A DNA stretch of 64,000 nucleotides from Hydrogenovibrio thermophilus (GTDB lineage Bacteria > Pseudomonadota > Gammaproteobacteria > Thiomicrospirales > Thiomicrospiraceae), in contig NZ_CP035033.1 in assembly GCF_004028275.1 (NCBI RefSeq), positions 62,001-126,000 on the forward strand, given 5' to 3'. Under the pieces are notes generated by a model. That model was not told where the DNA came from. It made no database searches and saw nothing but the letters and a program-made list of their open reading frames with translations. Of this stretch, positions 43,439 to 54,149 are shown in pieces; within the stretch, counting starts at the first letter, position 1; every line of letters starts with the position of its first letter. The translations under genes and the position numbers were made by a program.

Positions 43439-43929
43439 GACTCAAAAATCTCCATTAACGGTCGCTCATAGCGTTGTTTGATTTCCTGAATGGTTTCGGC
43501 CGGGTTTTCGACATGCAGCGCGTGTACCAGCAATTGCTTGCGGTCTTCCGACAAATCGCAGGAAACCGTGCCCGGCGTCAGGGAAATGGTATTGGCCAGA
43601 AAACTGATCCCAAGCGGATGTTGGATGTCCAGATCGATGGTGATGAACCCAGGTTGCAAATGGTCTTTCGGCCCCAGAATCAGTTTGGCGACCGCCACGT
43701 TGGCCACCAAAATATCCCACAGCACAATACCGAAAAACCGTAATTGGGTCCAGGGACGGCTCAAACAGACCTTTTCCTGCCAGAAAACCGCCGTGATCAT
43801 CGGAATGACCAAAGCCAGCACCAAGCCGAGTACCATGTGTCCGGCGCTGAAATTATTGTTCAATAATAACCAGATCAGCCATAAGAACAGGCTCAATACC
43901 GGATGGGGCAATAGTGTCTTTAATCGCAT
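43432..43929 (-). CDS. mnhE: Mrp Na+/H+ antiporter subunit E
   Basis: A 165-residue protein with N-terminal membrane helices and a cytosolic C-terminal domain containing ANTISLTPGTVSCDLSEDRKQLLVHAL, the conserved MrpE segment. It lies between mnhD and mnhF; the 12-bp gap to mnhD includes a CCTATC-rich spacer without an obvious terminator. Confidence 0.9.
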   Translation of the reverse strand: MRLKTLLPHPVLSLFLWLIWLLLNNNFSAGHMVLGLVLALVIPMITAVFWQEKVCLSRPWTQLRFFGIVLWDILVANVAVAKLILGPKDHLQPGFITIDLDIQHPLGISFLANTISLTPGTVSCDLSEDRKQLLVHALHVENPAETIQEIKQRYERPLMEIFESC

Positions 43930-43941
43930 CGTCTCTTCTCC

Positions 43942-45459
43942 CTATCCTGTCACCGCTGGGGTGCCGAGCACCGTTTCGATATACAGCATCGGCTGCTGCA
44001 ACTGCTGGGCGATCGAGTCGGTCAAAGCCGTCACCGGCGTGGCGAAAATCACCAGCAGTGGACTGACGGCCAATAAAAATGCGACCGCGACATAAGCGTT
44101 GCGGTTACAGCGTTCGCCATCCGATTCAATGTGCGGTTGGGTGTGATAGAACAGCAGGGAACCGGAGCGCGCCAAGGCGATGATCATCAATAAACCGGAA
44201 ACCAGTACCGTGGCCAGAATCCACCCGAACCAATCGGATGTCAGGGCCGCCGACAGAATCAAGACTTTCCCGAAGAAGCCGGATAACGGTGGCACGCCGG
44301 TCATGGCGACGGCGACGAACATGAAAGTACCGCCCAGCAAGACCGCGCGGTGCATCATCGGGCCGGAATCGAAACGGTCATGGAAGTGGCCGCGCCCACG
44401 GGCAATCATATCCGCCAGCAAGAAGAAACCACCGGCCATTAGCGTGGAATGAATCAGGTAATACAAGGTCGCGGAAAGTCCGGCTTCGGTGTTTAAACCG
44501 ATCCCGATCAATAGCGTCGCCACCGAGGTCAACACCAGATAAGCCACTTGTTCGCGCAAACCGCGGGAGGCCATGACGCCCAGGGCGGCGAGCAGCATGG
44601 TGACCAGTCCGAAGCCCAATATCCAAGGAATGTAATAGAAAGCCAAATCCTGTGCGGTTTCCCCGAAAACGGTGCCGTGCACGCGGATAATCGCATAAAG
44701 CCCGACTTTGGTCATAATCGCAAAAAGTGCGGCGACCGGCGCCGAGGCATTGGCGTAAGCCTGCGGCAACCACAGATACAACGGGAAAATCGCCGCTTTG
44801 ATGCCGAAAACCAACAAGAGTAATAAACCGGCGGCGGCGACGACCGCGTGCTCGCTTTCCGGTAATTGCGACACTTTCACCGCCATATCGGCAATGTTCA
44901 AAGTGCCGAGAATGCCGTAAAGCGCGCCGACCGCGAACAGGAATAAAGTGGAACCGATCAGATTGATGACCACATACTGCAAGCCGGCTTTGGTGCGGAG
45001 ACGGCCGCTGCCGTGCAACATTAATCCATAGGAAGCCAACAACAAGACTTCAAAGAAGACGAACAGGTTGAAGACGTCGCCGGTCATGAAAGCGCCGTTC
45101 AGACCGAACAACTGAATCTGGAACAATACATGGAAATGCGACCCTTTGGCGTCCATTCCCGTGCTCATCGCATACCAAAGCGCGCCGATGGCAAGAACCG
45201 ACGTCATCAACACCATCAAGGCGGATAATTGATCCAGCACCAGAACGATGCCATAAGGGGCCACCCAGTTTCCTAAAGCATAAACCTGAGGTGAGTTGTC
45301 CATGGCGGTCTGCAACAACAAAACCGCAATAAACACCAGGCCTGACGTCAACAGGAAGCTTAAGGCGCGTTGCAATTTGAGGCCGCCGAAACGCGCCAAC
45401 AGAAGCAGTACGCCGCCAATCAATGGCAACAGCAGCGGATAAATCGTTAAAGGCATCAT
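43942..45459 (-). CDS. mnhD: Mrp Na+/H+ antiporter subunit D
   Basis: A 505-residue polytopic protein homologous to Nuo M/N-type proton-pumping subunits. It has about 14 helices, with the proton-path residues in FEVLLLASYGLML and the internal Lys-bearing GIKAAIFPLYLWLPQAYANA segment. Its ATG overlaps the mnhC stop (ATGA). Confidence 0.92.
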   Translation of the reverse strand: MMPLTIYPLLLPLIGGVLLLLARFGGLKLQRALSFLLTSGLVFIAVLLLQTAMDNSPQVYALGNWVAPYGIVLVLDQLSALMVLMTSVLAIGALWYAMSTGMDAKGSHFHVLFQIQLFGLNGAFMTGDVFNLFVFFEVLLLASYGLMLHGSGRLRTKAGLQYVVINLIGSTLFLFAVGALYGILGTLNIADMAVKVSQLPESEHAVVAAAGLLLLLVFGIKAAIFPLYLWLPQAYANASAPVAALFAIMTKVGLYAIIRVHGTVFGETAQDLAFYYIPWILGFGLVTMLLAALGVMASRGLREQVAYLVLTSVATLLIGIGLNTEAGLSATLYYLIHSTLMAGGFFLLADMIARGRGHFHDRFDSGPMMHRAVLLGGTFMFVAVAMTGVPPLSGFFGKVLILSAALTSDWFGWILATVLVSGLLMIIALARSGSLLFYHTQPHIESDGERCNRNAYVAVAFLLAVSPLLVIFATPVTALTDSIAQQLQQPMLYIETVLGTPAVTG

Positions 45460-45872
45460 GGCGTTCCGTCCTCTTGGTTAGGGGAATCGGAACCGTTTTT
45501 ATGCAGTTTCGGTGGCACGGTATTTTCCAGAGAATCTTCGTCCGGCGCCAAATGCAGACCGTCGACATGGTCGTTGCCCAATTCGGCGCGGGCTTTGAGG
45601 GATAAAACAATCAAAAAGGCGGTCATCCCGAAGGCGATAACGATCGCGGTCAGCACCAACGCCTGCGGTAACGGGTCGGTATAACCGCCTTGTTCCGGGT
45701 CGATGACGGCTGGTAAACCGATGGTCAAACGGCCCATGGTGAACAGGAAGACATTCACCGCGTAAGACAGCAAAGTGATACCCAATACCACCGGAAAGGT
45801 TCGGGCGCGGAGGGTCAAAAAGACGCCGCTCGCGGTCAGAACACCAATGACCAAAGCCACGAGAATTTCCAT
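45456..45872 (-). CDS. mnhC: Mrp Na+/H+ antiporter subunit C
   Basis: A 138-residue NuoK-like subunit with three helices (ILVALVIGVLTASGVFL, VVLGITLLSYAVNVFLF, LVLTAIVIAFGMTAFLIVL) and a hydrophilic acidic tail of about 45 residues that is longer than usual. Coupled to the MrpAB gene (TAATG) and to mnhD. Confidence 0.92.
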   Translation of the reverse strand: MEILVALVIGVLTASGVFLTLRARTFPVVLGITLLSYAVNVFLFTMGRLTIGLPAVIDPEQGGYTDPLPQALVLTAIVIAFGMTAFLIVLSLKARAELGNDHVDGLHLAPDEDSLENTVPPKLHKNGSDSPNQEDGTP

Positions 45873-48727
45873 TATTTCACCTCCTGACTGACGGGATTCG
45901 CCGTTGGATCATTCGGATGATGCGAGGCGTAACTGAGTTTACCGAGTTGCACCAGGCTCATGACCGTGGCGCCGACGACGACCAGGAAAACGCCCAGGTC
46001 AAACGCAATGGCGCTGGCCACTTCGAATTCACCGACCACCGGCCAATGCAGATGCGTAAAGGCGGATGTCAGGAACGGATAACCCAGTCCCATCGCCACC
46101 AGGCCGGTGGAAATGGCAATCAGCAATCCGACGCCGATGGACCAATGCATGTCCACCTTGATGCGCTGGCTGGTCCATTGAATGCCGTTGGCCAGGTATT
46201 GGACGATCAGCGCCACCGAGGCAATCAAACCGGCGATAAAGCCGCCGCCCGGCAGGTTGTGGCCGCGCAGGAAGATAAACACCGCCACCAGCAACATCAG
46301 CGGCAAGAGCAGGCGGGTCAGGGTTTGCATGATTAATGGATGCTTGTCGCTGTTCCATAAACGGCCCTCGATATCGTTTTTCGGAGCCGGCAGTTTCATG
46401 CCTTCCAGCATAGCAAAAACGCCCAGGCCTGCCAGCGCCAATACCACGATTTCACCCAAGGTATCGAAGCCACGGAAATCCACCAGTATGACATTGACGA
46501 CATTGGTGCCGCCGCCGCCCGGGACACTGTTGGCGAGGAAATATTCGGCGATGGTGCTGTAATCGCGTGTCAATACCGACAAGGTAAAGAGAGTGACACC
46601 GATACCGGCAAAAGCCGCCAGCAAACCGTCACGCCACAGACGAATCCGTCCGGCTTGTTTTGGGGTGTATTGCGGCAGGAAATACAGCGCCAGCAATAAC
46701 AGAACAATGGTGACCACTTCCACCGACAATTGCGTCAACGCCAAATCCGGCGCGGAGAATTTCACAAAGCCGAGTGAAATCACCAGCCCGATGACGCCGA
46801 TGACTATCAGAGTCAACAGTCGTTGACGGTGCCAGACCATGGTGAGAAGGCTGATAATCATCAAGCCGAGGGCGACCACCAAGGTCACGCCGTCCAGTGG
46901 CAGCAAGGCCCGGTCGCCGAGCAAGGCGCCTGGATACGCCAGGAAACCATAGGCGCCAATCACCAGCGAGGCCCCGATAATCCAAGCCGAAGCGTTCTGC
47001 AAGGAACCTTTATCGAAGCTTCGGGTAACGCGAATCGACGCATTGAATAATTTCTGTAACCAGAAGTTGAAGTACCGTTTGGCATTGATGCGGCGGAAAT
47101 AACGTTTGTAGAAGGCAAAGAACCGCTCGCGGCGGAAATACACCAGCACCCCGACGGCCATGGCGATAAAGCTCATCATCAACGGATAGTTAAAGCCGTG
47201 CCAGATGGCCAGACTGTACGCCGGGGCCGTTGTCTGTAAGGTGCCCATGACCGCCACCTGCAGAATCGGTGCAACGGTGTAAGCTGGGAAAATACCCACG
47301 GCCAGACAAACAATAACCAAAATATCGACGGGAATTTTCATAAAACGCGGCGGTTCGTGCGGCGTTTTGGTCAAACCAATCGGTTCGCCGTTGAAGAAAA
47401 CATCGTGAATGAATCGAATCGAATAGGCCACCGAGAAAACGCCACCGATGGTGACCAGAACCGGAATCATCCAGGCCATGGAATCGGCATTCGACATTTC
47501 CACGGCCTGCTGGAAGAACATTTCCTTACTCAGGAAACCGTTCATCAGCGGCACACCGGCCATGGCGGCCGAAGCGATGATTGCCAGCGCGGCGGTGTGC
47601 GGCATGTATTTAATCAGACCGTTGAGTTTACGCATATCGCGGGTGCCGGCTTCGTGGTCAATAATGCCCGCCACCATGAACAATGAGGCCTTAAAGGTGG
47701 CGTGGTTGATGATGTGGAAAATCGCCGCGACGGCCGCCAATTGCGTGCCGAAACCGAACAACAGAGTAATCAGGCCCAGATGACTGATGGTGGAATAGGC
47801 CAGCAGACCTTTTAAATCGTTCTTGAACAGGGCGGTGTAACCGCCGAGCAGGAAGGTGATTAACCCGGCACCACCGACCAACCAGGACCATTCCGGTGTG
47901 CCCGATAAAACCGGGAAAAAACGCGCCAGAAGGAAAATCCCGGCTTTGACCATGGTGGCCGAGTGCAAATAGGCCGATACCGGGGTCGGTGCGGCCATGG
48001 CATGCGGCAACCAGAAATGGAATGGAAATTGGGCCGACTTGGTGAAAACACCCAATAGAATCAATATCAAAATCGGCAAATACAAAGGGCTGTTACGAAT
48101 GACTTCGCCAGCTTGCAACACGTCGGTCAGCTGGTAGCTGCCGACGACGTTCCCCAGCAATAATACGCCCCCGAGCAAGGCCAAGCCGCCGCCGCCGGTG
48201 ATGGCTAAGGACATGCGCGCGCCCTGACGGGCGTCTTTACGTTGCTGCCAATAACTGATCAGCAGGAAAGAGGTGATGGACGTCAATTCCCAGAATACCA
48301 CCAATTGAATCAGGTTTTCCGACAGCACTATCCCGAGCATGGAGCCCATGAACATCAGCAGGTAGGAGAAGAAGCGCCCCATGGAGTCTTTGGCGGCGAG
48401 GTAATAACGGGCATAAAAGATGACCAGTAACCCGATGATCAGAATCAATAAGGCAAACAGTAGGGCGAGGCCATCGAGGCGGAAAGCGAAGTGCAGTCCG
48501 ATGGAATCAATCCAAGGCCAACTTTGAATCAGGGTTTCACCTTGAAACGGCAAGGAAGCCGATGGCATCAGAAACGCCAATGAAAGGAGGGCAACACCGC
48601 CGCTGGTCCAAGCCGCCGCCAGACGGTTCAGCTTGGAAGCCCACGCCGCCAAAATGGCGCCGAAAAAGGGAAGGAGCACCACGATGGGAAGATTAAAGGC
48701 CAATAGATTCATAATAATCGGATTCAC
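45872..48727 (-). CDS. mnhA: Fused Mrp Na+/H+ antiporter subunits A and B
   Basis: A 951-residue fusion. Residues 1-about 790 are MrpA: a NuoL-like module with [13 protein letters not shown], the Lys-bearing [34 protein letters not shown] loop, then an MrpA-specific NuoJ-like C-terminal part. From about 800 to the end an MrpB domain follows ([29 protein letters not shown]). Separate mnhB is therefore absent. The start could be the GTG at 48727 or the ATG at 48712. It is the first gene of the operon. Confidence 0.92.
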   Translation of the reverse strand: MNPIIMNLLAFNLPIVVLLPFFGAILAAWASKLNRLAAAWTSGGVALLSLAFLMPSASLPFQGETLIQSWPWIDSIGLHFAFRLDGLALLFALLILIIGLLVIFYARYYLAAKDSMGRFFSYLLMFMGSMLGIVLSENLIQLVVFWELTSITSFLLISYWQQRKDARQGARMSLAITGGGGLALLGGVLLLGNVVGSYQLTDVLQAGEVIRNSPLYLPILILILLGVFTKSAQFPFHFWLPHAMAAPTPVSAYLHSATMVKAGIFLLARFFPVLSGTPEWSWLVGGAGLITFLLGGYTALFKNDLKGLLAYSTISHLGLITLLFGFGTQLAAVAAIFHIINHATFKASLFMVAGIIDHEAGTRDMRKLNGLIKYMPHTAALAIIASAAMAGVPLMNGFLSKEMFFQQAVEMSNADSMAWMIPVLVTIGGVFSVAYSIRFIHDVFFNGEPIGLTKTPHEPPRFMKIPVDILVIVCLAVGIFPAYTVAPILQVAVMGTLQTTAPAYSLAIWHGFNYPLMMSFIAMAVGVLVYFRRERFFAFYKRYFRRINAKRYFNFWLQKLFNASIRVTRSFDKGSLQNASAWIIGASLVIGAYGFLAYPGALLGDRALLPLDGVTLVVALGLMIISLLTMVWHRQRLLTLIVIGVIGLVISLGFVKFSAPDLALTQLSVEVVTIVLLLLALYFLPQYTPKQAGRIRLWRDGLLAAFAGIGVTLFTLSVLTRDYSTIAEYFLANSVPGGGGTNVVNVILVDFRGFDTLGEIVVLALAGLGVFAMLEGMKLPAPKNDIEGRLWNSDKHPLIMQTLTRLLLPLMLLVAVFIFLRGHNLPGGGFIAGLIASVALIVQYLANGIQWTSQRIKVDMHWSIGVGLLIAISTGLVAMGLGYPFLTSAFTHLHWPVVGEFEVASAIAFDLGVFLVVVGATVMSLVQLGKLSYASHHPNDPTANPVSQEVK

Positions 48728-48833
48728 TATAAAAGCAGTTTATAACCTGAAAAGGTTACCATAAAGCGCCAGCGAGTCAATGTTTTAGCGGTTTTTCTGC
48801 CAATTTTAATCCTGTCAGGAGAAAAAATTTTCA

Positions 48834-50699
48834 ATGGGGTTTCGTAAGTTGGTTTACTTTGCTGAAAATTCGGATAGGATTGGAGTTTTCAAGCCGGAAA
48901 ACCGCGTCATGAACCCGATTGAACTGTCTTCGAACGCCCGACAACATTTGAAAACCCTGGTTTTGTTTACCCTGTTACTCAGTGTGACCGGTTGGGTTAT
49001 GGCAGCGGACGATTACGTTGTGAAACTGGACTGGCCGACCATGATCATGTCGTTGCTCGGTGGGTTGGCGTTGTTTCTGTTCGGTTTGGATTTGATGATT
49101 AAAGGCTTGTTGGCGGTGGCCGGTGAACGCATGAAACAATTGCTGGAAAAACTCACCGTCAACCGGGTGACCGGCGCGCTTTCCGGAACCTTGGTCACCG
49201 CGGTGATTCAATCGTCGTCGGTGACGACGGTTTTGGTGGTGGGGTTTGTTTCCGCCGGATTGATGACGGTGAGTCAGGCCGCTGGGGTCATTATGGGAGC
49301 CAACCTCGGGACCACCATCACCGCGCAAATCGTAGCGTTTAAAATCACCAATCTGGCGTTATTGATGATTGCGGTCGGGTTTGTGATTCAGTTCGTCGGC
49401 CAGCTGAGTCGAACCCGCCATTTGGGGGAATTGATTCTCGGGCTAGGTTTGATTTTCTTCGGCATGAACGTTATGAGCGATGCCATGTACCCATTGCGCA
49501 GCTACGAACCCTTTTTGAATCTGATGGTGGAAATGCAGAATCCGTTTTATGGCATTCTGGTCGGGTTGGTGTTTACCGCGCTGGTGCAATCGTCGTCCGC
49601 GACCATCGGGATCGTGATTGTCATGGCCAGTAACGGCTTTTTGACCTTACCGGCGGGCATCGCCTTGTCGATGGGGGCGGATATCGGCACTTGTGTGACC
49701 GCGATGTTGGCCGCCATCGGCAAATCGCGGGATGCGGTGCGTTCCGCCATGATTCATGTCGGTTTCAATGTGCTTGGGGTGTTGATCTGGCTGCCGTTCA
49801 TTTCCGTATTGGCGTATCTTTCGGTATCGATTTCACCGTCGGTGACGCCGGACATCATCACCATGGAAACCTTGGCGGAAAACACCCCGCGTGAAATCGC
49901 CAACGCCAACACCATCTTTAAGTTCTCCGCCTTATTGCTGTTTTTGCCGATGGTGCCGTTGTTTGTCTGGGCGGTCTATAAGCTGTATCCGGTGGTGGAA
50001 GACGAAACCAACCAGCGTGAAATCAAACCCAAGTTTCTCGACAAAGGGCTTTTGACCGCGCCAACCATGGCTTTGGATGCGGTGGAAATGGAGATCGACA
50101 GCTTCCGGCAACGCTTGAACAGTCTTTTCAATCATGCCGTACAGGCCGATTCAATCACGCTGGATAAATTGACCTTTGAAGATAAATACGTGGAACGGTT
50201 GAAGAACTATCAGCATCAGATATTGTTGTATCTGGGTAAAATCAGTGAAGCGGACTTGGATGAAGCCTTGCAAAACCGTTATCTGAAATTGATTACGGTG
50301 GTGAATATTCTCGAATCTATGGTGGAAACCATCGATAACGGTATTGTGCAGGCCAAGCACAAAGCCTTTGAGAACAAGTTCAAACCGAGCGAAACCATGA
50401 CCAATCTGCTCGGTAACCTGGCTAAGGAAGTCGGGAAAGGGGTGGATAATGCGTTATTGTCGCTCACCGAAAAAAGTGAAGACAAAGCCATGCTGGTATT
50501 GTCGGTTAAATCGACCATCGACCACCTGATTCAGGAAGCCCTGAAGCATCAGGCACGATACCTGAAAGCCGATGCGCAACGGATGATGATTTTCCGCCTA
50601 GAAATGCAATTGGTGGATGCGTTCAAACGCATGCATACCTTGTCGAAACGCATCGCACGGTATCAAATGACAACGCCATCCGGAAACGATAAAAGTTGA
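48834..50699 (+). CDS. NptA-type Na+/phosphate cotransporter with PhoU-like tail
   Basis: A protein of up to 621 residues with two Na/Pi repeats: GALSGTLVTAVIQSSSVTTVLVVGFVSAGLM and ILVGLVFTALVQSSSATIGIVIVMAS, the QSSS motifs of this family. A helical cytosolic tail (about 400-610) resembles PhoU. It takes up inorganic phosphate with Na+, or controls it. An ATG at 48909 (MNPIELSS) is a credible shorter start, since the AGGAG before 48834 is rather far from its ATG. Confidence 0.9.
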   Translation: MGFRKLVYFAENSDRIGVFKPENRVMNPIELSSNARQHLKTLVLFTLLLSVTGWVMAADDYVVKLDWPTMIMSLLGGLALFLFGLDLMIKGLLAVAGERMKQLLEKLTVNRVTGALSGTLVTAVIQSSSVTTVLVVGFVSAGLMTVSQAAGVIMGANLGTTITAQIVAFKITNLALLMIAVGFVIQFVGQLSRTRHLGELILGLGLIFFGMNVMSDAMYPLRSYEPFLNLMVEMQNPFYGILVGLVFTALVQSSSATIGIVIVMASNGFLTLPAGIALSMGADIGTCVTAMLAAIGKSRDAVRSAMIHVGFNVLGVLIWLPFISVLAYLSVSISPSVTPDIITMETLAENTPREIANANTIFKFSALLLFLPMVPLFVWAVYKLYPVVEDETNQREIKPKFLDKGLLTAPTMALDAVEMEIDSFRQRLNSLFNHAVQADSITLDKLTFEDKYVERLKNYQHQILLYLGKISEADLDEALQNRYLKLITVVNILESMVETIDNGIVQAKHKAFENKFKPSETMTNLLGNLAKEVGKGVDNALLSLTEKSEDKAMLVLSVKSTIDHLIQEALKHQARYLKADAQRMMIFRLEMQLVDAFKRMHTLSKRIARYQMTTPSGNDKS

Positions 50700-50728
50700 T
50701 AATTCATTAAAATAAAAGGGGAATTCTT

Positions 50729-50977
50729 ATGGAGCGTGTAATTTTAATTGGCTTGGCCGCATTGGTACTAAGCGCCTGTGGCAATAAACAGTTTGTGAAA
50801 AAGCCCGAGCAGAGCCAAGACCAATTTCGCAATGACATGAATTATTGTAAAGGCGAAGCGCTGGGCGCTTGGGACGACCGAAACGGTGTGTCGCAAATTA
50901 ACCTGCGCAGTCAGACCTCCGGACAAATGTCCTACGAAGACTGCATGCTGCAAATGGGTTACGAACAGGCCAGATAA
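50729..50977 (+). CDS. Small lipoprotein
   Basis: An 82-residue protein with a lipobox LSAC and a mature part of about 64 residues rich in Gln/Asn, with two more Cys (NYCKGE, EDCMLQ). It lies 29 bp after the NptA gene. Function unknown. A ribosome site AGGGGAA precedes the ATG. Confidence 0.75.
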   Translation: MERVILIGLAALVLSACGNKQFVKKPEQSQDQFRNDMNYCKGEALGAWDDRNGVSQINLRSQTSGQMSYEDCMLQMGYEQAR

Positions 50978-50984
50978 CGCTGTT

Positions 50985-51221
50985 TTATAAATCCTGTTTG
51001 ACGTAATGGATGAGATTTTCCGGTTGCGTCATTTCCGAGTTGGCGTGGTCGCTGGCGTGGATTTCGTATTCGGTGAAATGGCCGTCTTCCTGCTCCAGCA
51101 ACTGTTCCGCGACTTTTTTCAGATAGTCTTTGTCATTGTGTTTGGTTTTAAACACCAAACCGTGTTTTCCGGTCACTTTCAACACATAATGCGTTGCATT
51201 GACGGCGGGTTCCTTAATCAT
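50985..51221 (-). CDS. Small hypothetical protein coupled to yjbQ
   Basis: A 78-residue acidic/His-containing protein (MIKEPAVNATHYVLKVTGKHG...), not recognised. I chose the ATG at 51221, about 10 nt after GGGAG; a TTG at 51230 is the longer option and overlaps the yjbQ stop region. It follows YjbQ immediately, so co-translation is likely. Confidence 0.65.
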   Translation of the reverse strand: MIKEPAVNATHYVLKVTGKHGLVFKTKHNDKDYLKKVAEQLLEQEDGHFTEYEIHASDHANSEMTQPENLIHYVKQDL

Positions 51222-51226
51222 GGTTT

Positions 51227-51646
51227 TCAATCTCCCTGAAGCGTGACCACCACCTGGCGATTAAAACGCCCGGTACGGTGTTCGTATAAAAAAAGGCCCT
51301 GCCAGGTGCCCATATTCAACCGACCGTTGGTGATTGGGATGGTATGGCTGGTTTCCGTTAAAAGAGTGCGGATGTGGCCCGACATGTCGTCGTCGCCTTC
51401 GTAATTGTGGCGGTAATTGGCATCGCCGTCGACAATGTGTTTTTGCATCCAGTATTCGATGTCTTCGCGGACCGTCGGGTCGGCGTTTTCGGTGATGATC
51501 AACGACGCCGAGGTGTGTTGGCAAAACACATGGCACAAGCCGACATTCAGCCCTGATTTCTCAACCACCTGATTGATGTCCGGGGTGATATTGAAGGTGC
51601 CGCGGTTCGGGCTGTTGAAGGTCAAAGTGGTTTGGTAGGTTTTCAT
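51227..51646 (-). CDS. yjbQ: YjbQ/UPF0047-family protein
   Basis: A 139-residue protein with the family signature: LCHVFCQHTSASLIITENADP, then DANYRHNYEGDDDMSGHIRTLL and a final GTWQGLFLYEHR. The conserved His/Glu/Asp residues form a metal site in structures of the family. Some members can complement thiamine-phosphate synthase loss, hence the name secondary thiamine-phosphate synthase; the true role is unsettled. Confidence 0.9.
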   Translation of the reverse strand: MKTYQTTLTFNSPNRGTFNITPDINQVVEKSGLNVGLCHVFCQHTSASLIITENADPTVREDIEYWMQKHIVDGDANYRHNYEGDDDMSGHIRTLLTETSHTIPITNGRLNMGTWQGLFLYEHRTGRFNRQVVVTLQGD

Positions 51647-51799
51647 AAATCCGTTCTGTGTTCGTGCGTTTTCGATACGTTAAATTTAGCACAGAAGCCG
51701 TTTAACGCCTAGGGTAAAAAAATAATGGGGTTTTTCATCGGTTTCGTGGCTTGTATAATTCGGTAAACTATTTTGACTATAAAGAACATCGGACCTGTT

Positions 51800-53839
51800 A
51801 TGAACCCATTATTGCAAATCGATCAATTGCCGGACTTTCAAGCGTTTCACGTGGAACACATCCAACCGGCGGTGGAAACCCTTTTGGCGGAAAATTTGGA
51901 CGCCATCGACGCTTTGGTGCAGGATACCGCCACGCCTACGTGGGAAAATTTCGTGGAGCCTTTGGAAGCCTTAAGCAATCGTCTGGAACGCGTCTGGGGG
52001 CCGGTCGGGCACTTGGATGCGGTGAAAAACAGCGATGACTGGCACGCGGCTTACACCGGTTGTCTGGAAAGCATTACCGATTACTACACGCAAGTAGGTC
52101 AAAACCAAGGTTTGTTCAAAAAATTCGAGCAGGTCGCCCAGTCCGAAGCATTTGAATCCTATTCATTGGCACAGAAAAAAGTGGTGGAAAACGCCCTGCG
52201 CGATTTTCGTTTGTCCGGCATCGACTTGCCGAAAGACAAACAAGCGGAGTACAAACGTTTGTCTCAGGAGTTGTCTCAACTGAGCAGCCAGTTCGGCAAC
52301 AACGTTTTGAAAAGTACCCAGGCCTGGTCGAAATCGGTGGAAGACGAAGCCGAGTTGGCCGGTTTGCCGGAGAATGCGCTGGGCTTGCTGCAACAATTGG
52401 CGCAGCAAAAAGAACAATCCGGTTGGTTGGTGACCTTGGATTTCCCATCGTATCTGGCGGTGATGACCCATGCCGACAACCGTGATTTGCGCGAAGAAGT
52501 CTATCGTGCTTTTGCCACACGCGCTTCCGAACAGGCCGCCGATCCGCAATACGACAATTCCGACAATATCCGTAAGATTCTCCAGTTGCGTCACGAAAAA
52601 GCCCAGTTATTGGGCTTCAACGATTACGCCGAGCTGTCGCTGGCGACCAAAATGGCCGATTCCAGTGAGCAGGTCATCGGTTTTCTGCGTGACCTGGCGG
52701 CCAAATCGAAACCGCAAGCGGAGCAGGAATTGGCCACGCTGGCGGATTTTGCCCGTCGTGAACTCGGACTGGACGACTTGCAGCCTTGGGACGTGACCTA
52801 TGCGTCGGAAAAATTCAAAAACGCCACTCTGTCCTTATCTCAGGAAAAACTGCGTCCGTATTTTCCGGTCACCAAAGTACTGGACGGTTTGTTCAAAATC
52901 ACTCAAACCTTGTTCGATGTAAAGGTCGTGGAAAAGCAAACGGTACCGGTCTGGCACGACGATGTGCGTTATTTCGAGATTTTGAATGTCACCGGCGAGC
53001 CCATCGCGGCCTTTTATCTGGACTTGTACGCGCGTGAAAACAAGCGCGGCGGGGCCTGGATGGATTCGGCCATCAGCCGTTGGCGCCACCCGAAAGGCGA
53101 TTTACAGGCACCGGTGGCCTATCTGGTGTGTAATTTCACTCCGCCGGTCGGTGACAAACCGGCCTGCTTGACGCACGACGAAGTCACGACCCTGTTCCAC
53201 GAATTCGGCCACGGTCTGCATCACATGTTGACGGAAATGGAGCATTTCGATGTGTCCGGCATCAACGGTGTGCCGTGGGACGCGGTGGAGTTACCGTCGC
53301 AGTTTATGGAAAACTTCTGTTGGGAGCGGGAAGGCATTGACGAAATCACCGCGCACATCGACAGCGGCGAGACCTTGCCGTCCGATTTGTTCGAGGCCTT
53401 GCAGCAAAGCCGTGGTTTCCAGTCGGCGATGATGATGGTGCGCCAGTTGGAATTCGCCCTGTTCGATTTCCTCGCTCATGCCGATTATCAACCGGACGCG
53501 CCACAGCCGATTTTAGAATTGGCCAAGCAGGTGCGCGATGAAGTAGCGGTGGTTCAACCGCCGGCGTATCATCGTTTCCCGCAGAGCTTCAGCCATATTT
53601 TCGCGGGCGGTTATGCGGCCGGTTACTTCAGTTACAAATGGGCGGAAGTCTTGTCGTCCGATGCGTTCAGCCTGTTTGAGGAAAAAGGCGTGCTGAATCC
53701 GGAAATCGGCGTGAAGTTCCGCAACACCATTTTGTCGGCCGGCGGTTCGGTGCATCCGATGACGTTGTTCAAAGCTTTCCGCGGCCGGGAACCGCAAATT
53801 GATGCTTTGTTGCGTCATTCCGGTATCAAAGCGGCGTAA
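51800..53839 (+). CDS. prlC: Oligopeptidase A (M3 metallopeptidase)
   Basis: A 679-residue zinc peptidase (E. coli OpdA 680) with HEFGH in TTLFHEFGHGLHHM near residue 470 and the downstream Glu ligand in ELPSQFMENF. It cleaves signal peptides and other short peptides in the cytosol. The ATG at 51800 matches the family start better than the TTG at 51773. A CCAGGCCTGG copy (52318-52327) lies inside the gene and encodes TQAWS. Confidence 0.95.
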   Translation: MNPLLQIDQLPDFQAFHVEHIQPAVETLLAENLDAIDALVQDTATPTWENFVEPLEALSNRLERVWGPVGHLDAVKNSDDWHAAYTGCLESITDYYTQVGQNQGLFKKFEQVAQSEAFESYSLAQKKVVENALRDFRLSGIDLPKDKQAEYKRLSQELSQLSSQFGNNVLKSTQAWSKSVEDEAELAGLPENALGLLQQLAQQKEQSGWLVTLDFPSYLAVMTHADNRDLREEVYRAFATRASEQAADPQYDNSDNIRKILQLRHEKAQLLGFNDYAELSLATKMADSSEQVIGFLRDLAAKSKPQAEQELATLADFARRELGLDDLQPWDVTYASEKFKNATLSLSQEKLRPYFPVTKVLDGLFKITQTLFDVKVVEKQTVPVWHDDVRYFEILNVTGEPIAAFYLDLYARENKRGGAWMDSAISRWRHPKGDLQAPVAYLVCNFTPPVGDKPACLTHDEVTTLFHEFGHGLHHMLTEMEHFDVSGINGVPWDAVELPSQFMENFCWEREGIDEITAHIDSGETLPSDLFEALQQSRGFQSAMMMVRQLEFALFDFLAHADYQPDAPQPILELAKQVRDEVAVVQPPAYHRFPQSFSHIFAGGYAAGYFSYKWAEVLSSDAFSLFEEKGVLNPEIGVKFRNTILSAGGSVHPMTLFKAFRGREPQIDALLRHSGIKAA

Positions 53840-53848
53840 GAAAATGTG

Positions 53849-53876
53849 TGAAAACGCCCAGGCCTGGGCGTTTTCA
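53849..53876 (+). terminator. CCAGGCCTGG terminator after prlC
   Basis: A perfect 28-bp palindrome, the longest of this type in the window, 10 bp after the prlC stop and before the DUF2905 gene. Confidence 0.88.
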
Positions 53877-53901
53877 GATAATCAACTCCGGGGAGGTGCA
53901 G

Positions 53902-54108
53902 ATGGTAAAGTGGCTGATTATGGTTGGCGCTTTATTGCTGGTCATCGGCGTGCTGTGGCATTTCGTTCCTGGGTTGTTCAGTTGGTTCGGTAAATTGCCG
54001 GGCGACATCGATCACCAAACCGAAAACGGTCGGGTGTTTATTCCCATTACTTCCATGATTCTGATCAGCCTGGTGCTGACCGTTCTATTGAATCTGTTTA
54101 ACCGTTAA
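53902..54108 (+). CDS. DUF2905 small membrane protein
   Basis: A 68-residue protein with two hydrophobic helices (WLIMVGALLLVIGVLWHF and ITSMILISLVLTVLLNLF) and a conserved GKLPGDIDHQTENGRVFIPIT loop, the DUF2905 pattern. Function unknown. The ATG at 53902 has GGGGAGG upstream; the longer frame overlaps the terminator. Confidence 0.82.
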   Translation: MVKWLIMVGALLLVIGVLWHFVPGLFSWFGKLPGDIDHQTENGRVFIPITSMILISLVLTVLLNLFNR

Positions 54109-54149
54109 TCACGGCTAAACAGTTATTTGGAAGGTCATACCGTTCGATA

